Positions 15,443 through 22,183 of a stretch of 22,886 nt of DNA are shown here, one piece after another. The notes below the pieces were generated by a model, which was not told the origin of the DNA, did not search any database, and worked only from the letters and a program-made list of their open reading frames with translations. Each line of letters opens with the position of its first letter. The stretch's first letter is position 1. Both the position numbers and the translations under genes were made by a program. This stretch comes from CAYUIS01 sp964444825 (GTDB lineage: Bacteria; Chloroflexota; Anaerolineae; B4-G1), in the NCBI GenBank assembly GCA_964444825.1, contig CAYUIS010000081.1:1-22886 (forward strand), written 5' to 3'.

Positions 15443-16309
15443 ATGAACGTCATCCGTCGCATTCTTGGACTGTTGGTTATGATTGCCGGAATACTGGGCT
15501 TGGTGCTCAGTCTGGCTGGACTGGTCATGGTGTGGGTAGCGAAACCTACTGTGACTGTCTATGCAAATACCACCGTCGACACGCTCAACAAGAGTGTCAT
15601 CACCAGTCAAAGTGTCATGGAGACCACCGGACAGGCGCTGGGAGCCACAATTGATGGCGTGGATGCACTTTCGACCATGTTGAGTACTACCGCTACTACA
15701 GTGGAAGATACCCAGCCGGTACTCGATGAAATCGACATCATCATGTCTGTTACGCTGCCTTCTACCCTGGAAGCAACCACAGACTCGCTTTATACTGCCC
15801 AAGAGGCCGCTCAAGTTCTGGAAAGCACCATCCAATCGCTAGACGCTTTTCGTTTCTTGCTGAGCGACACGCCGCTGCTGGGCAATCTGGTGGGTCAGAC
15901 CGGAGAACCCTACAACCCAGAGAAACCTCTGGCGGATTCATTAGGCGAGTTGGCCGCAAACCTGGAAGGTCTGCCAGATACATTTGTCGAAATGTCGGTC
16001 AATCTTGGTGATACCGATGACAACCTGGGATCCATTCAAGAAAACCTGATCACCATGTCGGATAGCGTTGGATTGATCTCGTCTAGCCTGGGCGAGTACA
16101 AAGGGATGATCATTCAATCCCAATCTTCTCTGGATGGTTTGACATCAATCCTCACGAACATTCAGTCCAGTCTGCCAACCATCCTAAATGGGGCGGTGAT
16201 TGTATTGACCTTGTTTTTCGTATGGCTTCTGGCCGCTCAGGTTGTTATCCTCAGTCAGGGCTGGGAGTTATACCAGGGCACAGCAGACCGCATGGAAAAA
16301 GACGAATAA
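15443..16309 (+). CDS. Two-TM membrane protein with long extracytoplasmic helical region
   Basis: This 288-residue protein has a first membrane segment at about 6-32 (IRRILGLLVMIAGILGLVLS onward) and a second near the C-terminus at about 245-272 (GAVIVLTLFFVWLLAAQVVI). About 210 residues lie between them, with Ser/Thr-rich helical heptad-like sequence (TTVDTLNKSVITSQSVMETT and later LGSIQENLITMSDSVGLISS). The layout resembles sensor or methyl-accepting-type extracellular coiled-coil regions, but no cytoplasmic signalling domain is present. The family is unknown. GGAGGAG lies just before the ATG. In-frame ATG 15419 is less likely. The P-module promoter at 15216-15244 is the probable driver. 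Confidence 0.72.
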   Translation: MNVIRRILGLLVMIAGILGLVLSLAGLVMVWVAKPTVTVYANTTVDTLNKSVITSQSVMETTGQALGATIDGVDALSTMLSTTATTVEDTQPVLDEIDIIMSVTLPSTLEATTDSLYTAQEAAQVLESTIQSLDAFRFLLSDTPLLGNLVGQTGEPYNPEKPLADSLGELAANLEGLPDTFVEMSVNLGDTDDNLGSIQENLITMSDSVGLISSSLGEYKGMIIQSQSSLDGLTSILTNIQSSLPTILNGAVIVLTLFFVWLLAAQVVILSQGWELYQGTADRMEKDE

Positions 16310-16359
16310 ACCTACAAATTCACGCATCTCATAGTAAAACAGCCATGACTACTCAGCTA

Positions 16360-16393
16360 TGGACAGGATTAAAGGCAGTGAAAATCCTGTCCA
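16360..16393. repeat. Perfect 11-bp inverted repeat downstream of the membrane protein gene
   Basis: TGGACAGGATT (16360-16370) and AATCCTGTCCA (16383-16393) are exact complements around a 12-nt loop. An A-run follows on the + strand, which gives a T-run only when read on the - strand, so it is not a standard + strand terminator. It may protect the 3' end of the transcript. Confidence 0.4.
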
Positions 16394-16475
16394 AAAACCG
16401 CTGGAAACCGGCTATACCTGAGCAGTTACAAATAGTCTTAGAGTCCAAAATTCCAATACTGCCCAGATTACAAAA

Positions 16476-16595
16476 GAGTGTGACTAAAGTCAGTTGATCA
16501 ATCTGTCACCCTGAGCGAAGCGAAGGGTCTCCACGCCCAATGCAAGAGATTCTTCGCTTCGCTCAGAATGACACCAACCAAGTTTAGTCACACCC
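16476..16595. mobile_element. MITE-like element, 120 bp, flanked by 9-bp direct repeats
   Basis: The 13-bp terminal inverted repeats GAGTGTGACTAAA (16476-16488) and TTTAGTCACACCC (16583-16595) match with one mismatch. Inside lie two long complementary arms, beginning TGTCACCCTGAGCGAAGCGA at 16504 and ending TTCGCTCAGAATGACA at 16573, so the element folds into a long hairpin. ATTACAAAA occurs immediately on both sides (16467-16475 and 16596-16604), as expected for a 9-bp target-site duplication. There is no coding capacity, so it would be moved by a transposase in trans. It landed right beside the ribosome binding site of the gene at 16619. Confidence 0.75.
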
Positions 16596-16618
16596 ATTAC
16601 AAAAAAAGGAGACATACC

Positions 16619-16840
16619 ATGAAGTTAACACTTGATACGACTTTCGGCACACTTTTAGACGATCCGACGGCCAAGGCTGTGCTGGATCAGTACTTGCCCG
16701 GCAACTCTAGCAACCCAATGGTAGCGATGGTAAAAGGCATGACGCTGAACCAGTTGCTCTTAATGCCGCAAGCAGCACAATTCGGCCTGACCAAAGAAAA
16801 GGCCGAAGAGATCCTGGCGGAAATCAATAAGCAAGTCTAG
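16619..16840 (+). CDS. Small protein, single compact helical domain
   Basis: This 73-residue soluble protein contains FGTLLDDPTAKAVLDQYLPG followed by NPMVAMVKGMTLNQLL and a helical tail EKAEEILAEINKQV. From memory this pattern (DPxAKAVLxxYLPG...NPxxxMxxGMTLxQL) appears as a C-terminal add-on domain in some bacterial carbohydrate-active and esterase proteins. Here it stands alone. The ATG at 16619 has AGGAG at 16607-16611 with seven-base spacing; the upstream ATG at 16568 lies inside the MITE-like element and is rejected. The element insertion separates the ribosome binding site from whatever promoter lies upstream. The function is unknown. Confidence 0.65.
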   Translation: MKLTLDTTFGTLLDDPTAKAVLDQYLPGNSSNPMVAMVKGMTLNQLLLMPQAAQFGLTKEKAEEILAEINKQV

Positions 16841-17180
16841 AAAACATACCTGGCCCCGCCAATCAGTCGTCTTGAACCGGGTGACGTCGAACAGGGGAAA
16901 TTGCGGCCAGCAAATAAAATCCTCTGACTATGATTTCCTATTGAAGGTTCGAGTTGGCGAAGGCTCGGCTCCGCGATAGTTTCGGGGTCTGACGGCGAGG
17001 TTCAGCTTCCGCAAAATTGGCGTTTCGGCAAGGGCAGGCCCCGGACAGAGGTTGCCGCGCAAGCGGGTTTGGCTCCCAAGTCCAACCACTCCCGTGCCAC
17101 GCGTGAGAACTGTCCCTTACGCGGCTCTTCAGCGTGTCTACCTTATGTCATCAGCACCGTGTGCCGCGAACCCTTCCACT
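16841..17180. other. Gene-free stretch with one short shared repeat
   Basis: No credible gene is seen. The only recognisable structure is a 28-bp segment (17149-17176) starting CATCAGCACCGTGT that recurs with three mismatches at 21692-21719. It lies directly before the P module copy 2. Confidence 0.4.
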
Positions 17181-17311
17181 GCTATCTGGCGGGCGCCGAA
17201 TAGCGTCTGCGGCAGACCCACTCATCCTTGTCCTGCCCTACCCATAGACTTCCCGCTGATTTGTGGTAATATAGGTGCTGCACAAACGGAACATAGCATC
17301 GTCGCAGCCCT
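17181..17311 (+). repeat. P module copy 2: promoter-bearing dispersed repeat
   Basis: This 131-bp copy aligns end to end with 20839-20963. It begins GCTATCTGGCGG, passes an imperfect hairpin (CTGGCG and CGGCAG), then TTGTCCTGCCC, and carries TAGACT (17245-17250), a 16-bp spacer and TAATAT (17267-17272). It ends GCAGCCCT just before the AAGGAGG of the small membrane protein gene at 17326. Confidence 0.65.
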
Positions 17312-17325
17312 CCAAGGAGGCTCGT

Positions 17326-17526
17326 ATGATCTTGTTTATTGCCAACATCGTTGCTATCGCTGCTGTGGGATTCCTCGTTTTGCGCCGTGGCCCCGACCAG
17401 CGCGCTGGAAGCATTGGGTCTGCGCATTGGCTACGGATAGCCGGTCTTATTCCTCTGGGTTTGCAGGTTGCGATCTTCTTATTATGGTCGGCGGGGCGGT
17501 CGCTCACCCCGCTGCCAACGCTGTGA
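17326..17526 (+). CDS. Small two-TM membrane protein
   Basis: This 66-residue protein has a first membrane helix MILFIANIVAIAAVGFLVL (1-19), a short basic loop RRGPDQRAG, and a second helix around LRIAGLIPLGLQVAIFLLWS. AAGGAGG (17314-17320), five bases before the ATG, supports this start. A P-module promoter lies immediately upstream. The last 15 residues and the stop codon are encoded by the T module that begins at 17482, so the repeat provides the gene's 3' end. The family is not recognised. Confidence 0.6.
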   Translation: MILFIANIVAIAAVGFLVLRRGPDQRAGSIGSAHWLRIAGLIPLGLQVAIFLLWSAGRSLTPLPTL

Positions 17527-17574
17527 TCTGTGCGGGGGTTGCTGGGTAACTGGCAGTTCTACCGCGATGGCGGC
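17482..17574 (+). repeat. T module copy 1: hairpin-bearing leader repeat
   Basis: This 93-bp repeat has the same length as the copy at 18318-18410 and is clearly similar by eye. Shared blocks are TTATGG, GGGGCGGT, CACCCCGC, GCCAACGC, GATCTGTGC, CTGGGTAACTG and TCTACC. In this copy the GGGTAACTG hairpin is degenerate. It overlaps the 3' end of the small membrane gene and ends 59 bp before the TPR gene. Confidence 0.6.
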
Positions 17575-17633
17575 GGGTGCTGAGAGTACATGCCTCCCAA
17601 GCTGAAAAGCGTACTTGAAAGAGAGTAGCTACG

Positions 17634-18278
17634 ATGTCCAAAAAGAAGCGGGTAACACGATCACGTCCACGGTCGAAGGACACGCCACAGGCTGTCTATG
17701 TAACCGAGTATGAAATCACGTTTTCGCCGATTGAAGATCGGCGTTATAAGCGGCTACCCCGGCATGTCAAAGATGCTTTCGATCGGCTCCAGTACTCGGC
17801 ACAGTGGCGACCCCGCAAGGCAATACCGGAGCTGCTTGAATGGATCAAGAGGTATCCTGACATACCGGTGTTGTACAACTACCTCAGCGTAGCATATTCT
17901 AGGGCTGGTCAACGCGAGAAATCGGAAGCGGTAGTGCGGGAGAATAATCAACGTAATCCTGATTACCTGTTTGCTCGCTTGAACTATGCGGAGGTATGTC
18001 TTGCCAAGGGGGATTACGAGAAGGTAGCGGAGATACTCGAGCACAAGTTTGATCTGAAACTGCTGTATCCGAAGCGCAAGCGATTTCACATCAGTGAAGT
18101 TGCAAACTTCATGGGGCTTGTGGGAGTCTATTTCTGTGAGATAGGAGAACGTGACACAGCCAAGAAGTACTACGATATTCTGAAACAGATTGCGCCGGGT
18201 TATCCTATGACGAAGCGGTTGCGCAGGAGACTGTTTCCCGGTCTCTTGCGGCGGTTGTTTCTTCGTTTAGCAGAATAG
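17634..18278 (+). CDS. TPR-repeat protein
   Basis: This 214-residue soluble protein has a basic N-terminus (SKKKRVTRSRPRSK), then helical repeats around PRKAIPELLEWIKRYPDIPV, then LYNYLSVAYSRAGQREKSEA, LFARLNYAEVCLAKGDYEKV and FMGLVGVYFCEIGERDTAKK, each following the W/Y-LG-Y-A-P pattern of tetratricopeptide repeats. It ends in a very basic tail (MTKRLRRRLFPGLLRRLFLR), which may bind nucleic acid, membrane or another partner. TPR proteins act as protein-interaction scaffolds, and the partner is not evident. Only a weak AGAGAG site precedes the ATG. The T module copy 1 forms part of its leader. Confidence 0.78.
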   Translation: MSKKKRVTRSRPRSKDTPQAVYVTEYEITFSPIEDRRYKRLPRHVKDAFDRLQYSAQWRPRKAIPELLEWIKRYPDIPVLYNYLSVAYSRAGQREKSEAVVRENNQRNPDYLFARLNYAEVCLAKGDYEKVAEILEHKFDLKLLYPKRKRFHISEVANFMGLVGVYFCEIGERDTAKKYYDILKQIAPGYPMTKRLRRRLFPGLLRRLFLRLAE

Positions 18279-18317
18279 TCAAAGCAGGTTTGTGGCAGTT
18301 ACATTAGGCCGCCCAAG

Positions 18318-18410
18318 TTATGGCCGGTGGGGCGGTGGCCCACCCCGCCGCCAACGCCGGGATCTGTGCAGGGAGGGGCTGGGTAACTGCCCCCTCTACC
18401 CGACTGCGGC
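18318..18410 (+). repeat. T module copy 2: hairpin-bearing leader repeat
   Basis: This copy is 93 bp, equal in length to 17482-17574. GAGGGG and CCCCTC pair around the conserved CTGGGTAACTG loop. It ends 19 bp before the GTG start of the beta-helix gene, so the hairpin would lie in that gene's leader close to its ribosome binding site. Confidence 0.6.
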
Positions 18411-18429
18411 CTACGCAGGGAGGGACAAG

Positions 18430-20685
18430 GTGAAGGGGAAGGGGTTTTCTCGGAAAGTCCTGAGCGCGTTCTGGTTCATAGTATTGATAGGCCTGACCTC
18501 TTTAGATCCTGGCCTAATGTATCTTGAAGTAGCTAATGCTCAAGAGAGAAATCCTACTACCATAAGCCCCTACGTGGATGCGGATGTGAGCTTGTGCAAC
18601 CTCCTGTTGAGCAATGACACTCTGTGGCGCAACATCGCACCTACGGCTGGTGAGACGCTCACCGTCTCTACAACGAGTGAGGCGATCAACGGAGACATCT
18701 CAAGCCCAGCAGCCTTGATCAATGACCCCGGTCCGGATGGGATTTCGCTAGTCGAGGCAATGGTGGCTGCGGAAGCCACGACCGGGTACGACACGATTGA
18801 GTTCGATCCATCCTTGAGCGGGTCTATCATCACCATCACTGGAGGTTTGCCGCTGATCTTTCAGGGCAACCTCACTATCGATGGTGACATCGACAACGAC
18901 ACACACCCCGATATCACTATCGACGGCGCCAGCGCCGCAAGCGACGATGGTTTTTTCATTTATGGCGCATCGCACGTGGTCATCAAGGGTCTCATCGTGC
19001 GCAGTTTCAGGAAGCACGGCATCAGCATCAGCCCCGACACCGGCAGCGGCGCCGCGACGGTAGAGGGCCTTGTGTTCTACGGTAATACGATCTCCAGCTC
19101 CTGGAACGCAGTCCAGTTGATCATCTGGAACCAGGATCATGCGGCGATCCGCAATGTCGAGATCGTCGCTAACAATCTCCAGAACAGCGGCGGCGGCGTA
19201 GGGATCCATGCCGGGATGGGCGACAGCGCGATGGACAACGAGATCTCGGGCGTGTCCATCATCTCCAACACGATCGTCAATCCAGGCAACCACATCGGGA
19301 TATCGATTTCGCCAGCGGCTTCGTCGGGTCTATCCCACAACACCCTCACCGATATCGAAATCCGTGGCAATCAGATCAGCGGTCACACCAATTCCTCAAT
19401 CCTGATCGACGTGGCCAACCAGTCCGGCTGCGACGACAACACGGTGGACGGGGTGGTGATAGCGGACAACAGGATCGATGGCACGCCGGTGACCATCGAG
19501 CTCGTCAGCGTCGGCGAATCCGGGGCAGACGCAACCGGCAACCTGCTGTCTGACGTGAGCATCACGGACAACGTGCTAAGTGGCGGCGGCATCCAGATCG
19601 GAGGTGCGACGGGGGCGGGCGCCAGCAACAACGCCATCTCTGGCGTGCTCATCGATCGCAATCACATTTCCTCGTGCGCGGCCAACGGCATCTTTCTGAT
19701 CGCCGGGGCTGGTGGCGCCCACGACAACCTTTTGGAAGATGTGGTCCTGCGCAACACCTTTGTCGGCGATTGCACCGATGCCGGCATCCTGCTCCACGGT
19801 GAGACCTCGGCAAGCCCTAACAACACCCTCAACGGGGTCGCCATCGCCAACCTGACCCTGGCGGACAACGGGGTCGGAAGTGCTTGGGCCGGTGGTCTCA
19901 ACATCAACAGCAAGGATGCCAGCAACATCATCAGCAGCGTGACCGTGTCCAACACAATCATGTGGGGGAACGGCGGCGGGGACGTGATCCGCGGCTCCCT
20001 GGTGCCCGACAGCGTGGCTTGCTCCCTCCTGAGCGATGGGCGCTTTGTGGGGAGCGATGGCAACACCTACCAATCGCCCGAGTTTGCAGATCCCGGGTCG
20101 GGAGACTATCGGCTCCAATCTGACTCGCCTTGTGTCGACACGGGCGATCCGTCGGCTGCGGATGTCGGCCCAAAAGACCTGGACAACGGGCTCCGTGTGT
20201 GGGACGGCGACGACGACTCCGTCGCTGTGGTGGATCGGGGCGCATGGGAGTACAACTCGATCGCTGCGCAGGAGATGGATGTGCAGGGCAACGGCATTTC
20301 CATCATTGATGGAGACGTTCTGCCTGCCACCTGGGATGCCACCGACTTTGGCGCCGCCGCCGTGGCAGGCGGAACTGTGGAGCAGACCTACACCATTGAG
20401 AACACCGGTGGTCTCTCGCTGACTCTGACTGGCGTGGCAAAGGTGGAGATCACCGGGACGCACGCCGCGGATTTCTCCGTCATGGCACAGCCTGACTCCC
20501 CAATCACCGCTGGGGGATTGGTCACCCTCACGATAGAGTTCGACCCCAGCGCCACAGGATTGCGAGGAGCCACGCTCAGCATTGCCAACGACGACAGCGA
20601 CGAGGACCCTTATGATTTCTCCATTCAGGGAACTGGCGAGGAGTTCGAGGTTTACTTGCCATTGGTACTGCGTCAGTTTCCATAG
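18430..20685 (+). CDS. Secreted parallel beta-helix protein with choice-of-anchor Q and D-like domains
   Basis: This 751-residue exported protein has an N-terminal signal-like segment (KVLSAFWFIVLIGLTSL, then ...ANAQE). The central ~450 residues are right-handed beta-helix repeats of the form NxIS...VxIxxNxI (for example ISGVSIISNTI, LSDVSITDNVLSG). A choice-of-anchor Q-like segment ends in VDRGAWEY, followed by an immunoglobulin-like choice-of-anchor D domain (GGTVEQTYTIENTGGLSLTL) and a C-terminal YLPLVLR tail. It is probably surface-attached and binds or cleaves polysaccharide; no catalytic residues can be assigned. GTG 18430 with GGGAGGG (18418-18424) is preferred. A longer frame from 18292 would translate the T module as protein and leaves the signal peptide buried. 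Confidence 0.82.
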   Translation: MKGKGFSRKVLSAFWFIVLIGLTSLDPGLMYLEVANAQERNPTTISPYVDADVSLCNLLLSNDTLWRNIAPTAGETLTVSTTSEAINGDISSPAALINDPGPDGISLVEAMVAAEATTGYDTIEFDPSLSGSIITITGGLPLIFQGNLTIDGDIDNDTHPDITIDGASAASDDGFFIYGASHVVIKGLIVRSFRKHGISISPDTGSGAATVEGLVFYGNTISSSWNAVQLIIWNQDHAAIRNVEIVANNLQNSGGGVGIHAGMGDSAMDNEISGVSIISNTIVNPGNHIGISISPAASSGLSHNTLTDIEIRGNQISGHTNSSILIDVANQSGCDDNTVDGVVIADNRIDGTPVTIELVSVGESGADATGNLLSDVSITDNVLSGGGIQIGGATGAGASNNAISGVLIDRNHISSCAANGIFLIAGAGGAHDNLLEDVVLRNTFVGDCTDAGILLHGETSASPNNTLNGVAIANLTLADNGVGSAWAGGLNINSKDASNIISSVTVSNTIMWGNGGGDVIRGSLVPDSVACSLLSDGRFVGSDGNTYQSPEFADPGSGDYRLQSDSPCVDTGDPSAADVGPKDLDNGLRVWDGDDDSVAVVDRGAWEYNSIAAQEMDVQGNGISIIDGDVLPATWDATDFGAAAVAGGTVEQTYTIENTGGLSLTLTGVAKVEITGTHAADFSVMAQPDSPITAGGLVTLTIEFDPSATGLRGATLSIANDDSDEDPYDFSIQGTGEEFEVYLPLVLRQFP

Positions 20686-20774
20686 GTATGGGCGAGGCGG
20701 GTTGTCTTGGGGCCAGTTTTTCGTGCGCAGGAGCGGGCCGCATAACCCACACTGATGTGTCCTGAAAAGCTGTC
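20686..20774. other. Spacer after the beta-helix gene
   Basis: No gene is seen. GGGGCC followed by AGTTTTT near 20711-20722 hints at an end of transcription, but no strong stem could be drawn. Confidence 0.3.
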
Positions 20775-20831
20775 GTCTGCTAGTTGGTGAAAGTCCAACC
20801 GTGGTAACTGCCAGGAGGCCACGTAGCAGAC
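20775..20831 (+). ncRNA. Perfect three-way-junction RNA fold (group II intron fragment or unknown RNA)
   Basis: GTCTGCTA (20775-20782) pairs exactly with TAGCAGAC (20824-20831). Inside, GTTGG (20783-20787) pairs with CCAAC (20795-20799) around TGAAAGT, and CGTGG (20800-20804) pairs with CCACG (20819-20823) around a 14-nt loop. The three helices abut with no unpaired junction bases. The GGTGAAAGTCC hairpin recalls domain I of bacterial group II introns and also part of cobalamin riboswitches, but no intron 5' end, domain V or reverse transcriptase is present. It could be an intron remnant or an undescribed structured RNA. Confidence 0.45.
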
Positions 20832-20838
20832 CACCGGT

Positions 20839-20963
20839 GCTATCTGGCGGACACCGAGTACCGTCTGCGCCAGCCTTCCTCACCCTTGTCCTGCCCCAAC
20901 CCATAGACTTTCACGCTGATCTGTGGTAATATAGGTGCAGCACAAACGGAACACCGCAGCCCT
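20839..20963 (+). repeat. P module copy 3: promoter-bearing dispersed repeat
   Basis: This copy aligns over its whole length with 17181-17311. It has a perfect CTGGCG/CGCCAG hairpin in the upstream arm, then TAGACT (20904-20909), 17 bp and TAATAT (20927-20932), and ends GCAGCCCT. It lies right after the three-way-junction fold. The next convincing gene is at 21232, about 300 bp downstream of the -10 box. Confidence 0.65.
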
Positions 20964-21091
20964 AGTCGTAGTTCACCAAGGGGGTAGCATAGACGATTGA
21001 TGGCGGACCCAAACCGAAGGAGCGATCCGGAGGGGTGGTCGGGTGTTTTATTGAGGGGCGGTGATTCGGGAGTAGTGGTAAGGACAGCCGC
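20964..21091. other. Short spacer between P and T modules, no confident gene
   Basis: An open frame from 20997 to 21230 covers this stretch but runs straight through the T module, has a TTG/ATG start with a badly spaced AAGGGGG, and shows no domain. I treat it as non-coding. The spacing from P to T here is about 130 bp, versus about 170 bp at copy 2, where a real small gene fills it. Confidence 0.35.
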
Positions 21092-21152
21092 GCACTGTGA
21101 TCTGTGCGGGGGGAGGGGGTGGGCAACTGCCCCCCTCTACCGCGACGGCTGC
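21092..21152 (+). repeat. T module copy 3 (shortened)
   Basis: This copy shares TGTGATCTGTGCGGGG, GGGCAACTGCC and CTCTACCGCGA with the other T modules but lacks the left third. GAGGGGG (21113-21119) pairs with CCCCCTC (21131-21137) around an 11-nt loop. It ends 79 bp before the ATG of the next gene. Confidence 0.55.
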
Positions 21153-21231
21153 CTTGAATTAATCTATGGCGCTTTGCTAGCGATCGTGACGCAGGAACAA
21201 TATCCGAGTCCGAATGATCGGGGAGGGTAAC

Positions 21232-21513
21232 ATGAGTAAAACCGAAATCAAATCCTATTTAGAGCTTTTAGAAATTCGTCACCGAGCGGCCCGCCGGAAT
21301 ACGCTCGTTATAGGAACAGTATTCATCATTTCTCTTTTCGCTTTTTTCGCTCTTGGGATGATAGGCAGGATAGAAGGTCTAGAGCTATTTGTGATTTCTT
21401 CTATTCTTGTTTCTTTCGCCCTGGGATTCATATCATCGCTTATTAGGCTGGAGATCATAAAGGCTGTGCGCGAGTTTGGCAATACGCTTATTCAAAATGA
21501 GGAGGTAGCCTAA
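21232..21513 (+). CDS. Small two-TM membrane protein of unknown family
   Basis: This 93-residue protein has a charged N-terminus (MSKTEIKSYLELLEIRHRAA), two hydrophobic helices (TLVIGTVFIISLFAFFALGM and LFVISSILVSFALGFISSLI) and an amphipathic tail. No family is recognised. GGGAGGG, five bases before the ATG at 21232, decides the start over ATG 21214. Codon use is AT-richer than in the neighbouring genes, which could mean recent acquisition. It would be expressed from P module copy 3 through the T module leader. Confidence 0.65.
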   Translation: MSKTEIKSYLELLEIRHRAARRNTLVIGTVFIISLFAFFALGMIGRIEGLELFVISSILVSFALGFISSLIRLEIIKAVREFGNTLIQNEEVA

Positions 21514-21524
21514 GTACCTGTTCA

Positions 21525-21554
21525 AAAACAACTCCGTGCTTCTACGGCTGTTTT
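21525..21554 (+). terminator. Terminator-like hairpin after the small membrane gene
   Basis: AAAACA (21525-21530) pairs with TGTTTT (21549-21554), and CCGT (21534-21537) pairs with ACGG (21544-21547) inside it. The outer arms provide A- and T-runs on the two sides, as in bidirectional terminators, 12 bp after the stop codon. Confidence 0.4.
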
Positions 21555-21972
21555 GCGTCCGATTCCTGTGCCAAAGTGCGAAGTTATTAATGAACAAGTG
21601 CTAAGTTACGGGCCTCCCGACCCCGACTCCCACTACTGAATGGCACGTCAAGGTTGTGCTTCACTCCACTCCTGAGCAACCGGGTCTTCGCCATCAGCAC
21701 CGTGTACCGTGAATCCTTCGACCTCGCTCACCGTACTCCTCTACACCAGCCCCTTCCACTTCATCCCACCCAACCCGGTCCCTCATCAGATCCCCACACA
21801 GCCACACCCGCGTCCTTGATGGCTTGTCTGCCCAGACAGGGACACGAGAGGCGACAACGCCCCGAGCCCTTCCTATGGCAAGTGTCAACCTTCCCCTACA
21901 CACAGGCAGCCCGGGTTGTGGTAGAATAACGTTGCAGCCCCGATGAAGTAGAGGGGTTGGGCGATCCTGTTT
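21555..21972. other. Gene-poor stretch before hsdM
   Basis: No credible coding region is seen on either strand. The segment at 21692-21719 is the second copy of the 28-bp sequence at 17149-17176. TTGTGGTAGAATAACG at 21916-21931 looks like a decayed P-module -10 region, without a matching -35. Confidence 0.35.
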
Positions 21973-22001
21973 TTGACTTCTGTGCTGGTTGGGGCTATAC
22001 T
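21973..22001 (+). promoter_or_regulatory. Sigma70 promoter of the restriction-modification operon
   Basis: TTGACT (21973-21978), a 17-bp spacer and TATACT (21996-22001) form a near-consensus promoter. Transcription from about 22008 would give a leader of about 175 nt before the hsdM start. Confidence 0.7.
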
Positions 22002-22069
22002 ATGCACGCCCGACCGAGTTGGCCGAGGTAATGAAAGTGCCTTGGCGGCAACATCGAAGCACCCCTAGC

Positions 22070-22109
22070 CCGCCCACCGTGAAGGTTTTGCAGGCGAACA
22101 GTTGGGCGG
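22070..22109 (+). promoter_or_regulatory. Hairpin in the hsdM leader
   Basis: CCGCCCA (22070-22076) is exactly complementary to TGGGCGG (22103-22109) across a 26-nt loop, followed by the T-rich ATTGTTTAATT. It could be an attenuator in the leader of the methylase gene. The long loop makes this weak. Confidence 0.3.
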
Positions 22110-22183
22110 ATTGTTTAATTCGTACCATCGCTCGGCCCATACCCAATACCTGGCCCACAACCATCAGAAGAAGATAACCAAAG

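Noticed and set aside
16504..16573. CRISPR-like repeat
   Set aside because: It is one inverted pair inside a single element with terminal repeats and a target duplication, not a spaced direct-repeat array.
18292..18429. N-terminal extension of the beta-helix protein
   Set aside because: It translates the T module and places the signal peptide about 50 residues inside. GTG 18430 has GGGAGGG at good spacing.
20775..20831. Firm call as a cobalamin riboswitch
   Set aside because: The GGTGAAAGTCC hairpin fits, but the other conserved boxes are absent and no B12-related gene follows.
19576..20904. Long - strand open frame of 442 codons
   Set aside because: It is antisense to the beta-helix repeats; long shadow frames are expected from GC-rich repetitive coding sequence. 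It has no domain and crosses the P module and three-way-junction fold.
20997..21230. 77-codon gene between P module copy 3 and the small membrane gene
   Set aside because: Poorly placed ribosome binding site, translation through the T module repeat and no hydrophobic or domain pattern.
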